DNA from: Streptomyces iranensis
GTDB lineage: Bacteria; Actinomycetota; Actinomycetes; Streptomycetales; Streptomycetaceae
Reading direction: 5' to 3'
Assembly: GCF_017874715.1 (NCBI RefSeq)
Contig: NZ_JAGGLR010000027.1
Location: forward strand, 124,001 to 188,000
DNA: 64,000 nt
The position numbers and the translations under genes are program-made. Positions within the stretch are counted from its first letter, which is position 1; each line of letters opens with the position of its first letter. Shown one piece after another: positions 1 to 9,974 of the stretch. A model generated the notes under the pieces. It had not been told where the DNA came from, searched no databases, and was given only the letters and a program-made list of their open reading frames with translations.

Positions 1-978
1 CAGCAGCTCGGAGACGGTGAAGTAGGCGATGCCCTCGATGGCCGGCGCAGGGCGTTCGGGCAGCTCGACCGCCACCTTCACAGGCACGGTGCAGCGGGCC
101 GAGAGCGCGGAGAGGGCGGGGCCGAGGCCGCGGTCGGTGAGGATGGCGGGGTGGATGCCGCGGGCGAGGTCGCGCAGTTCCTGGAGGGCGAGCTTCACCT
201 CGCCGTGGGCCTCGTCGACCATCTTCGCGGCGGCCTCCGGGTCCTCCTCCAGCTTCTCCTTCGCCAGACCGAGCCCCATGGCGAGGGCGACCAGCCGGGC
301 CTGGGCGCCGTCGTGGAGGTCGCGTTCGATCCGGCGCAGGTCGGCGGCGGCGGTGTCCACCACGGTGCCCCGGTCCGACTCCAGCTCGGCGATCCGCCGC
401 TCCAGCTCGTCGGAGGGGAACAGCAGCCCGCGCACCATCGCCCGGTCCGCATGCGTCAGCCCCCGGGCGATCCACGGGAGCACCGGCCAGGCCGCGAACA
501 GCGAGGTCAGTGTGATCGCGAAGGTGACCACCGACCACGGCAGCCGGATCAGGGCGTAGAGCGTGGCCCGCCAGCCGACCGGGTCCCGCAGACTCGTCCA
601 CAGCCTGCCGAGGAAGCTGCTGTCCGGCTGGTACGGCAGGGGGCTGGGCTCATCGATGTGCACCGAGAGCAGCGCCCTGGCGCGGTTGCGCTCGAACCGG
701 CCGAGCAGCCGGCTGAACCGCAGTCCCAGGGCCAGCAGGGGCAGGCCCACCACCGTGACGGCCAGTCCCAGACCCACGGCCAGCCAGACCAGGGTGAAGA
801 CGAAGCACACGATGCCCACCAGCAGATTGGCCAGGAGATGCGCGATCTCCTTCCAGGTCTGCGTGGGAAAGGCGAACGCGGGCGGGCGCGGCAGCCGCTC
901 GTCGGCGCGGCCACGGCCGCCGCCGTCGGGGCCGTCGGAGCCGTCGACGGGCCCGTCGACGGGGGAACTGGAGGTCAT
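1..978 (-). CDS. Sensor histidine kinase (NarL/DesK type), 3' part beyond window edge
   Basis: An open frame of 326 codons starts at an ATG and runs off the left edge, so the protein is incomplete. It has a Gly/Asp/Pro-rich N-terminus (~1-40), hydrophobic segments at ~47-90 and ~140-172, then the HisKA_3 phosphoacceptor box ERDLHDGAQARLV with the likely phosphorylated His at 222. The sequence reaches the edge of the HATPase domain, just before its N-box. Family members are membrane-anchored kinases that autophosphorylate and pass phosphate to a LuxR/NarL-type response regulator, usually encoded next to them; here that would lie outside the window. The gene diverges from nuoA. The signal sensed is unknown. 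Confidence 0.88.
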   Translation of the reverse strand, partial: MTSSSPVDGPVDGSDGPDGGGRGRADERLPRPPAFAFPTQTWKEIAHLLANLLVGIVCFVFTLVWLAVGLGLAVTVVGLPLLALGLRFSRLLGRFERNRARALLSVHIDEPSPLPYQPDSSFLGRLWTSLRDPVGWRATLYALIRLPWSVVTFAITLTSLFAAWPVLPWIARGLTHADRAMVRGLLFPSDELERRIAELESDRGTVVDTAAADLRRIERDLHDGAQARLVALAMGLGLAKEKLEEDPEAAAKMVDEAHGEVKLALQELRDLARGIHPAILTDRGLGPALSALSARCTVPVKVAVELPERPAPAIEGIAYFTVSELL

Positions 979-1008
979 GACAGCAAGACTGCCCGGCCCC
1001 GCGGGGGC

Positions 1009-1041
1009 TCCGCCATGGGGCTACCCCCACCGCATGGCGGA
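1009..1041. promoter_or_regulatory. Inverted repeat in the kinase/nuoA divergent region
   Basis: The 9-bp arms TCCGCCATG and CATGGCGGA are separated by 15 bp. A possible -10 (TAGACT, 1072-1077) for nuoA lies just right of it. Operator function is inferred only from symmetry and position. Confidence 0.3.
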
Positions 1042-1158
1042 CGGGCCGCCCGGCCGGGTGGCGGCAGGGCCTAGACTTCCCGTCCGTACGGATCGTCGAA
1101 CACGCGAGGTCGACGAGGAGCGGACAAGCACCACGAGACCAGGGAGCGAGGGGCGGAC

Positions 1159-1581
1159 GTGCCGGAGGCGACGACCGTACGCACCACCAGCGTCACCAGC
1201 GTCCAGCTCGCGGCCGACTACTTCCATGGCTATACGGTGGTCGGACTGCTGGCGGCGATCGGCGTGATCTTCGTCGCCGTGGCCTTCGGGGCCGGGCGGC
1301 TGCTACGGCCTGTCGTGCCCACGCCCGAGAAGCTGCTGACCTACGAGTGCGGAGTGGACCCCGTGGGCGAGGGCTGGGCCCACACCCAGGTCCGCTACTA
1401 CGTCTACGCTTTTCTGTATGTGATTTTCGCCGTGGACTCGATCTTCTTGTTCCCGTGGGCGACGGTCTTCGCGGCGCCCGGCTTCGGGGCCGCCACGCTG
1501 GTGGAGATGTTCATCTTCCTCGGGTTCCTCGCCGTAGGTCTGCTGTACGCATGGAAGAAGGGCGTCCTGGAGTGGACGTGA
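1159..1581 (+). CDS. nuoA: NADH-quinone oxidoreductase subunit A (second, partial nuo cluster)
   Basis: NuoA is a small membrane subunit of complex I at the junction of the membrane and peripheral arms, where its loop helps form the quinone cavity. The 140-aa product shows the expected three transmembrane helices (~25-48, ~85-108, ~112-134) and the conserved loop YECGVDP with its cysteine, followed by RYYVYAFLYVIF. Length is normal. The start is a GTG. It is the first gene of a ten-gene operon, and its stop overlaps the nuoB start (GTGA), indicating translational coupling. Confidence 0.95.
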   Translation: MPEATTVRTTSVTSVQLAADYFHGYTVVGLLAAIGVIFVAVAFGAGRLLRPVVPTPEKLLTYECGVDPVGEGWAHTQVRYYVYAFLYVIFAVDSIFLFPWATVFAAPGFGAATLVEMFIFLGFLAVGLLYAWKKGVLEWT

Positions 1582-2255
1582 CACCGAACCCGACGCCGAC
1601 GCCGACGCCGACGACGGCCTCCGGGCCGCCGATCCCCGCGCCCGCCCCGGTGGACCTGCCGGAGCCGCGCCGCCTCGGCACGCTGGCCCGGCTGGCCCCC
1701 GAGCCGATGAAGGTGGTCCTGAACTGGGGCCGCCGCTACAGCCTGTGGGTCTTCAACTTCGGGCTCGCCTGCTGCGCGATCGAATTCATCGCGGCGTCGA
1801 TGGCCCGCCACGACTTCATCCGGCTCGGCGTGATCCCCTTCGCGCCGGGGCCGCGCCAGGCCGACCTGATGGTCGTCTCCGGCACGGTCACGGACAAGAT
1901 GGCGCCCGCGGTGAAGCGGCTGTACGAGCAGATGCCGGAGCCGAAGTACGTGATCTCCTTCGGAGCCTGCTCGAACTGCGGCGGCCCCTACTGGGACTCG
2001 TACGCCGTGACCAAGGGCGTCGACCAGATCATCCCCGTCGACGTCTACGTCCCCGGCTGCCCACCCCGGCCCGAGGCGCTGCTCCAGGGCATCCTCAAGC
2101 TGCAGGAGAAGATCGCACGCGAGTCGCTGGGCGAGCGCTACGGCAATTCCGGCGCCGCCGCCTCAACGACAGCGGCCGGGGCCGCGGGCCGCCCGTCGGC
2201 GGCCGCGCTGCGCAGCGGGCTGGTCACGCCCCCGGGGCGGGAAGACACGCGATGA
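1578..2255 (+). CDS. nuoB: NADH-quinone oxidoreductase subunit B
   Basis: NuoB holds the terminal [4Fe-4S] cluster N2 that reduces quinone. The ligand set is intact: tandem Cys65-Cys66 (GLACCAIEF), Cys131 (GACSNC) and Cys161 (VPGCPPRPE). The GTG start overlaps the nuoA stop and gives 225 aa, longer than typical NuoB (~160-185). The excess is a Thr-Pro repeat at residues 5-12 and an Ala/Ser/Thr-rich C-terminus. Cluster N2 should be functional, but its usual partner NuoD is not encoded in this operon. Confidence 0.95.
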   Translation: MTPNPTPTPTPTTASGPPIPAPAPVDLPEPRRLGTLARLAPEPMKVVLNWGRRYSLWVFNFGLACCAIEFIAASMARHDFIRLGVIPFAPGPRQADLMVVSGTVTDKMAPAVKRLYEQMPEPKYVISFGACSNCGGPYWDSYAVTKGVDQIIPVDVYVPGCPPRPEALLQGILKLQEKIARESLGERYGNSGAAASTTAAGAAGRPSAAALRSGLVTPPGREDTR

Positions 2256-3754
2256 CCGAGCGGAACGAGGCCAACGAGCCGAGCGGGACGGCGAACGAGC
2301 CGAGCGAGACGGCGGGGCCGAGGGCGGCCGTGAGGCCGAGCGGGACCGGGCCGACCGGGGCCGTGGCGCCGAGTGGGGCCGAACCGACCGAGGCCGGGCC
2401 GACCGAGGCCGAGCCGACCGGGGCGGCGCAGGCTGCGGGGGCCGCGAAGTCGACCGGGGCCGTGGAGGCGACCGGGGCGGCGGAGGCCGCGGAGGTCCCG
2501 GAGACCGAGGCATCCGGGACGGAGCCCGCGGCAGAGGCGGCGCCGCCCGTGGGCTGGCTGCCGCGTTCCGCCGCCGAACTGTTCGGCGAGGGCGCCACGG
2601 CGGCGGAGGCGTACGGCCTGCTGACCGTCGACGTCCCCGCCGACTCCTGGATCGCGGCGCTGGAGACGGCCCGCGACACCCTTGGCTGCACCTACTTCGA
2701 CTGGCTGAGCGCGGTCGACGAGCCGGGCACCGGCTTCCGGGTGGCCGCGCGCGTCGTCGCCCTGGGAGCCCCCGGGGCAACGCCTGGGGCCACGCCCGGG
2801 GCTGGGCCCGGGGCCGGGCCCGCGGTGCGCGGTCTGCTGCTGCGCACCACCGTGCCGCACGAGGTCCCCGCGCTGCCGACCGCGACCGGCGTCTACGCCG
2901 GGGCGGCCTGGCACGAACGCGAGACCCACGAGATGTTCGGCATCGGTTTCCCCGGCCATCCCGGTCTCGCGCCGCTGCTGCTCCCCGACGGCTTCGAGGG
3001 GCATCCGCTGCGCAAGGACTTCGTACTGGCGGCCCGGGTCGTCAAGGCGTGGCCGGGCGCGAAGGAGCCGGGGGAGTCCGAACACGGCGGCCCCAAGCGG
3101 CGGCAGATGCTGCCACCGGGCGTCCCCGACCCCAACGAGTGGGGCCCGCTCAAGGGTCAGCTGCCCCCTGCCCCGGCCCGCCCGGCGCGGGGCGCCCGCG
3201 CGGCGGGCGCCGCCGCGGGCGAGCGTCCCGCCCGCCGCACCCGCAGCGCGACGGCGGGCTCGGCGAGCCAGCGCCCGGCGGGCGCGGAGGCGGCTGCGGA
3301 GAGCCAGCCCCCGGCGGCCGAACGCCCGGCCCGGCGCTCCCGCAGTGCGGGCGAGGGTTCGGCGAGCCAGCGTTCGGCGGGTGCGGAGGCTGCGGCCGAA
3401 GCCTCGGCCACGGACGCTGCCGCAGACGAGCCGTTGGCCTCCGCCGAGCCGACAGCGCCCGAGGCCCCGGCCCGCCCGCGCCGCCCCGCGCCGCAGAGCC
3501 GCTCGTCCGACGCTCCCTGGCACCACGCGCGCCCCGCGCGGGACGAGGACGCCGAGTCAAAGCGTGAGCCACAGGCACAGGCACATGAACCGGAACCGGA
3601 ACCGGAACCGGAAGCGGAGACCGAGGCAGCCGGAGACGGACGCGGCGCGAAACCCGCACCCGCACCCGCACCCGCACCCGAACCCGGCGCCCCCGGCACC
3701 CCGGACGCCACCCCCGACAACGACACCGACGACCAGCCAGGAGGCACCGCGTGA
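2252..3754 (+). CDS. nuoC: NuoC-like subunit with long low-complexity extensions
   Basis: NuoC is a peripheral-arm subunit of complex I. The ATG overlaps the nuoB stop (ATGA) and yields 500 aa, more than double the usual ~200-240. The core (~100-290) has the family signature around WHERETHEMFGI and GHPLRKDF. It is flanked by a ~95-residue Glu/Ala/Thr/Gly/Pro N-terminal stretch, an internal Gly-Ala-Pro insert, and a ~200-residue C-terminal tail with Arg/Ala blocks, an EPEPEPEPE run and an APAPAPAP run. There is no NuoD domain in the tail, so this is not a NuoCD fusion. Tail function is unknown. Confidence 0.88.
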   Translation: MTERNEANEPSGTANEPSETAGPRAAVRPSGTGPTGAVAPSGAEPTEAGPTEAEPTGAAQAAGAAKSTGAVEATGAAEAAEVPETEASGTEPAAEAAPPVGWLPRSAAELFGEGATAAEAYGLLTVDVPADSWIAALETARDTLGCTYFDWLSAVDEPGTGFRVAARVVALGAPGATPGATPGAGPGAGPAVRGLLLRTTVPHEVPALPTATGVYAGAAWHERETHEMFGIGFPGHPGLAPLLLPDGFEGHPLRKDFVLAARVVKAWPGAKEPGESEHGGPKRRQMLPPGVPDPNEWGPLKGQLPPAPARPARGARAAGAAAGERPARRTRSATAGSASQRPAGAEAAAESQPPAAERPARRSRSAGEGSASQRSAGAEAAAEASATDAAADEPLASAEPTAPEAPARPRRPAPQSRSSDAPWHHARPARDEDAESKREPQAQAHEPEPEPEPEAETEAAGDGRGAKPAPAPAPAPEPGAPGTPDATPDNDTDDQPGGTA

Positions 3755-4716
3755 ACGACGTCCTCGACGTCGCGCTGCGACTGCTCGCCCTCCTGCTCGC
3801 CTTCCTCGTGCTGCCCCTGGTCGTGGGGCAGACCGAGCACAAGGTCATGGCCCATATGCAGGGCCGCCTCGGGCCGATGTACGCGGGCGGCTTCCACGGA
3901 TGGGCCCAGCTGGTCGCGGACGGCGTGAAGTTCGCGCAGAAGGAAGACGTCGTACCGGCCGGTGCCGACCGGCGGATCTTCCAGCTCGCGCCCGCCGTCG
4001 CCCTGTTGCCGTACCTCCTCGTCCTCGTCGCGATCCCGATCGGCCCCGCCGAGGGCGCGGTCGGCCAGGTCGTGGACGCGGGCATCTTCTTCGTGCTCGC
4101 CGTGATGGGCGTCGGGGTGCTGGGTTCGCTGATGGCGGGCTGGGCCTCGGCGAACAAGTTCTCCCTCCTCGGCGGCCTGCGCACGGCCGCCCAGCTCATG
4201 GCGTACGAGCTGCCGATGCTGCTCACCGCCGCCTCCGTGGCGATGGCGGCGGGCACGGTCTCGCTGCCCGGCATCCTCGACGCGTTCGAGTGGTGGTGGG
4301 TGCCGTGGCAGATCGTCGGCGGGGTGGTGTTCTTCACCGCCGGTCTCGCCGAGCTCCAGCGCCCGCCGTTCGACGCGCCGATCGCCGACTCCGAGATCAT
4401 CTTCGGTGCGTACACGGAGTACACGGGCCTGCGGTTCGCGCTCTTCCTGCTCGCCGAGTACGCGGGCATCGTCGTCCTGTGCGGGCTGACCACCATCCTC
4501 TTCCTCGGCGGCTGGCACGGTCCGTCCGCCGACGGCCTCGGCTGGCTGTGGACCCTGCTGAAGACGGCCGTCCTCGCCTTCATCGTGATCTGGCTGCGGG
4601 TCAGCTATCCGCGGCTGCGTGAGGACCAGCTGCAGCGGTTCGCCTGGACCTGCCTCATTCCGCTCTCACTGGCCCAGATCGCCCTCACCGGCGTCGTCAA
4701 GGTGGTGATCTCCTGA
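3751..4716 (+). CDS. nuoH: NADH-quinone oxidoreductase subunit H
   Basis: NuoH is the membrane subunit that links the quinone chamber to the proton-pumping arm. The 321-aa product has about eight hydrophobic helices. Family landmarks are present: QGRLGP followed by LVADGVKFAQKED in the first cytoplasmic loop, then AELQRPPFDAP and the acidic stretch with AYTEYTGLRFALFLLAEY. The GTG start overlaps the nuoC stop (GTGA). The gene directly follows nuoC, where a standard operon would have nuoD-E-F-G. Confidence 0.94.
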   Translation: MNDVLDVALRLLALLLAFLVLPLVVGQTEHKVMAHMQGRLGPMYAGGFHGWAQLVADGVKFAQKEDVVPAGADRRIFQLAPAVALLPYLLVLVAIPIGPAEGAVGQVVDAGIFFVLAVMGVGVLGSLMAGWASANKFSLLGGLRTAAQLMAYELPMLLTAASVAMAAGTVSLPGILDAFEWWWVPWQIVGGVVFFTAGLAELQRPPFDAPIADSEIIFGAYTEYTGLRFALFLLAEYAGIVVLCGLTTILFLGGWHGPSADGLGWLWTLLKTAVLAFIVIWLRVSYPRLREDQLQRFAWTCLIPLSLAQIALTGVVKVVIS

Positions 4717-5345
4717 TGGGCATCCCCGGATCCGGTCTGGCCAAGGGCCTGGCCGTCACCCTCCGCACGATGACCCGGAAGTCGCACACCGCGCAGTATC
4801 CGGACGCGCAGCCCGAGCTGCCGCCCCGCACCCGCGGGGTGATTGGGCTGTTCGAGGAGAACTGCACGGTCTGCATGCTGTGCGCCCGCGAATGCCCGGA
4901 CTGGTGCATCTATATCGACTCGCACAAGGAGACCGTGCCCCCGGTCGTCCCGGGCGGGCGCGAGCGCAGCCGCAATGTGCTGGACCGGTTCGCGATCGAC
5001 TTCGCGCTGTGCATGTACTGCGGTATCTGCATCGAGGTGTGCCCTTTCGACGCGCTGTTCTGGTCGCCGGAGTTCGAGTACGCGGAGGAGGACATCCGCG
5101 ATCTCACCCATGAGCGGGACAAGCTCCGCGAGTGGATGTGGACGGTGCCCGCGCCGCCCGCGCTCGACCCGCGCGCCGAGGAGCCCAAGGAGCTCGCCGC
5201 CGCCCGTAAGGCCGCCGACAAGCTTGCCGCCGCCGAGGCCGCACAGGCCGCCGAGGCCGCGCAGGCGGAGGCCGAGCGCGGACCCGGCGGGACCGAGAAC
5301 GGGAACGAGAACGGGACCGAGAACGGGAACGGAGCCGCCTCGTGA
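4716..5345 (+). CDS. nuoI: NADH-quinone oxidoreductase subunit I (2x[4Fe-4S] ferredoxin-like)
   Basis: NuoI carries the two tetranuclear clusters N6a/N6b that feed electrons to N2. Both binding motifs are intact: Cys50/53/56/60 (CTVCMLCAREC) and Cys99/102/105/109 (CMYCGICIEVC), each followed by Pro. The C-terminus (~145-209) is a charged Ala/Glu/Lys segment that could form a coiled coil and ends in Asn/Gly/Glu repeats, which is unusual for the family. The start overlaps the nuoH stop (TGATG). With no NuoE/F/G here, an electron donor other than NADH is plausible. Confidence 0.95.
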   Translation: MGIPGSGLAKGLAVTLRTMTRKSHTAQYPDAQPELPPRTRGVIGLFEENCTVCMLCARECPDWCIYIDSHKETVPPVVPGGRERSRNVLDRFAIDFALCMYCGICIEVCPFDALFWSPEFEYAEEDIRDLTHERDKLREWMWTVPAPPALDPRAEEPKELAAARKAADKLAAAEAAQAAEAAQAEAERGPGGTENGNENGTENGNGAAS

Positions 5346-5956
5346 GCCCTGCGGTCCACTTGGCCGCTACCGGCCACGGGTTCCTGTCGCCGACCGGAGT
5401 CGAGATCGCCTTCCTGCTGGTGGGCATCGCGACCTTCGGCGCGGCCATCGTCACCGTCACCACCAAACAGCTGGTGCACGCCGCCCTGTGGCTGGTGGTG
5501 GCGCTCGGCGGCCTCGCCGTGGAGTACCTCCTGCTCACGGCGGAGTTCATCGCCTGGGTGCAGGTGCTGATCTACGTCGGCTCCGTCGTCGTCCTCCTCC
5601 TCTTCGGGCTGATGCTCACCAAGGCGCCCATCGGCCGCTCCCCGGACGCCGATTCGGGCAACCGCCCGGCCGCGCTCGCGGTGGCCGTGGCCGCCGCGGG
5701 CGTCCTGGTGTGGGTGGTCGTGGACGCCTTCCGGACCACCTGGATCGAGCTGGACAAGGGCGTGCAGGGCTCCACCGCCGTCTCCGGTGAGAGCCTCTTC
5801 CGCCACTGGGTGCTGCCGTTTGAGGCGCTGTCCGTGCTGCTCCTCGCCGCGCTCGTCGGCGCGATCGTCCTCTCCCGCAAGAGCGGCCACGACAGCGGCC
5901 CAGGTGTCGGCCACGAAAGTGGCCCACGCGCCGGCCACGGCAAGGAGATGCGCTGA
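5342..5956 (+). CDS. nuoJ: NADH-quinone oxidoreductase subunit J
   Basis: NuoJ is a five-helix membrane subunit of complex I. The 204-aa protein opens with the helix around GVEIAFLLVGIATFGAAIVTV and contains LLTAEFIAWVQVLIYVGSVVVLLLFGLML, matching the conserved helix III region that includes the pi-bulge. The tail after ~185 repeats a GH-x-SGP motif and is polar. The GTG start overlaps the nuoI stop by four bases, and its own stop overlaps nuoK, so the reading frames are chained. Confidence 0.93.
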   Translation: MSPAVHLAATGHGFLSPTGVEIAFLLVGIATFGAAIVTVTTKQLVHAALWLVVALGGLAVEYLLLTAEFIAWVQVLIYVGSVVVLLLFGLMLTKAPIGRSPDADSGNRPAALAVAVAAAGVLVWVVVDAFRTTWIELDKGVQGSTAVSGESLFRHWVLPFEALSVLLLAALVGAIVLSRKSGHDSGPGVGHESGPRAGHGKEMR

Positions 5957-6353
5957 TGCACCTCGCCTACCCCGCCGTGCTCGCCGTCCTCCTCTTCTGC
6001 ACCGGTCTGTACGGCGTCCTCGCCCGCCGCAACGCGATCCTGATGCTGATGTCGGTCGAGCTGATGCTCAACGCCGTCAACCTCAACCTCGTCGCCTTCG
6101 ACGTCTGGCTCCGCGACACCCTGCACGCGGGCCAGGCGCTGACCCTCTTCACCATCGCCATCGCCGCCGCCGAGATCGGCATCGGCCTCGCCATCGTCCT
6201 GCTCGTCTATCGCAACCGCGGCACCTCCGACGTCGACCGGCTGCGGGACCTGGCCGACCCCCCGTCGGCCGGCCAGGACCCGATGGACGACAGCATGGCA
6301 GCACCCACTGACAACGACGCCGACCAGGCACGACGCGCCCGGAGGCAGACCGC

Positions 6354-6357
<4 letters not shown>
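5956..6357 (+). CDS. nuoK: NADH-quinone oxidoreductase subunit K
   Basis: NuoK (MrpC-like) is a three-helix subunit of the proton channel region. The first ~100 residues match the family, including the conserved acidic helix MLMSVELMLNAVNLNLVAF and the second acidic helix with IAIAAAEIGIGLAIVLLVY. A polar C-terminal extension of about 30 residues makes it longer (133 aa) than the usual ~100. The ATG overlaps the nuoJ stop (TGATG). Confidence 0.94.
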
Positions 6358-8372
<2,015 letters not shown>

Positions 8373-8375
8373 CCC

Positions 8376-9974
8376 GTGAACCACACCGTCCAGCAACTCC
8401 TCCTCGCCGCCCTGGTCGTGCTCCCCCTGCTCGGCTCCGTCGCCGCGCTGCTCCCGGCCCCGCCCGGACTGCGCGGCCGCGGGCCCGACCAGGCCGTCAT
8501 GCGCCACGGCGTGACCGTCACCGGTGTGGTGCTCGCCGCCGCCATCGCCCTGGCCGCCGGTTTCGACCACGACCACCCGGCCAGGATGCAGGCCCAGACC
8601 GACATCGGCTGGATCCCGGCCCTGGACATCCGCATCCACCTCGGCGTGGACGGCGTCTCGCTGCCGCTGCTCGTGCTGACCGCGCTGCTGACCTTCCTCA
8701 GCGCGCTCTACGCCTACTTCAACCGGCCCTCCGGACCGTCCCCCAAAGCGTTCGTGGCGCTGCTGCTCCTCCTGGAGTCCGGCACCCTGGCCAGCTTCGC
8801 GGTGCTGGACCTGATGCTGTTCTTCCTGGCGTTCGAGATGGTCCTCATCCCGATGTACTTCCTCATCAACCGGTGGGGAGGCGCCGAACGGGAGCGCGCC
8901 GCCTGGCGGTTCATCCTCTACACGCTGCTCGGCTCCGTCGTCATGCTGCTCGGCCTCCTCCTCGTCGGGCTCAAGGGCGGCACCTTCGACATGGTGGCAC
9001 TCGCCACCGATGCGTCTGACGGCGCCTCCGGACTGAGTCACACCACCCAGCTCATCGCGGCCCTCGCCATCATCGCCGGACTCGCCGTCAAGGCCCCGAT
9101 GTGGCCGCTGCACAGCTGGCTCCCGGACGCCCACACCGCCGCCCCCACCGTGGGCTCGGTGCTGCTGGCGGGCGTGCTGCTCAAGATGGGCACGTACGGC
9201 CTCGTCCGCATCGTGCTGCCGATGACCCCCGACGCGGCCCACACCTACGCGCCCTACCTCGCCGCGTTCGCCGTGGTCGGCATCATCTACGGATCCCTCG
9301 CCTGCCTCGCCCTCGCTCGCGCGGGCGCCAAGGGCGACCTCAAGCGGCTGATCGCCTACTCCTCCGTCGGCCATATGGGCTTCGTGCTGCTGGGCATCGC
9401 GACCCTCACCCCCACCGGCGTGAACGGCGCGCTCTTCGCCAACATCGCCCACGGCCTGATCACCGGACTGCTCTTCTTCCTCGTCGGTGCCCTCAAGGAC
9501 CGCTCCGGCACCACCGACCTCGACCAGCTCTCGGGCACCAGCGGCGCCGCCCTCTACGGCAGGGCGCCGCGCCTCGGCGGGCTGCTCGCCTTCGGCGCCG
9601 TGGCCTCCCTGGGGCTGCCCGGACTCGCCGGGTTCTGGGGCGAGATGCTCGCCATGTTCGGCGCCTTCGACCCCGCCGACGGGCTCAGCCGCCCGGCGTA
9701 TCTCACCTATATGGCGCTCGCCGCCTTCGGCACCCTGCTCACCGCCGCCTACATGCTCATCGTCGTACGGCGCGTCTGCATGGGCGACCATCCGATCGAG
9801 CCCGGCACCGGGAGCGAGGCCGAGCGGCCCGCCCTGGCCGACGTCCACGGCCATGAATTCGCCGCCTGGAGCCCTCTGGTGGCCCTCACCGTCCTCGCGG
9901 GACTGTGGCCCGCGGCCCTCCTCGGCCTCACCGACCCGGCCGTGCAGCAGCTCCTCGCGGGAGGCACCCGATGA
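8376..9974 (+). CDS. nuoM: NADH-quinone oxidoreductase subunit M
   Basis: NuoM is the second antiporter-like proton-pumping subunit. The 532-aa protein has about 14 helices and the family marks FFLAFEMVLIPMYFLI with its conserved Glu, KAPMWPLHSWLPDAHTAAPT with the pumping Lys, and DLKRLIAYSSVGHMGFV. No odd insertion is visible. The start is GTG, three bases after nuoL, and its stop overlaps the nuoN start (ATGA). Confidence 0.95.
   Translation: MNHTVQQLLLAALVVLPLLGSVAALLPAPPGLRGRGPDQAVMRHGVTVTGVVLAAAIALAAGFDHDHPARMQAQTDIGWIPALDIRIHLGVDGVSLPLLVLTALLTFLSALYAYFNRPSGPSPKAFVALLLLLESGTLASFAVLDLMLFFLAFEMVLIPMYFLINRWGGAERERAAWRFILYTLLGSVVMLLGLLLVGLKGGTFDMVALATDASDGASGLSHTTQLIAALAIIAGLAVKAPMWPLHSWLPDAHTAAPTVGSVLLAGVLLKMGTYGLVRIVLPMTPDAAHTYAPYLAAFAVVGIIYGSLACLALARAGAKGDLKRLIAYSSVGHMGFVLLGIATLTPTGVNGALFANIAHGLITGLLFFLVGALKDRSGTTDLDQLSGTSGAALYGRAPRLGGLLAFGAVASLGLPGLAGFWGEMLAMFGAFDPADGLSRPAYLTYMALAAFGTLLTAAYMLIVVRRVCMGDHPIEPGTGSEAERPALADVHGHEFAAWSPLVALTVLAGLWPAALLGLTDPAVQQLLAGGTR

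Noticed and set aside
2252..3754. NuoC as a NuoCD fusion, given its length
   Set aside because: The extra sequence is low-complexity and shows none of the NuoD motifs.
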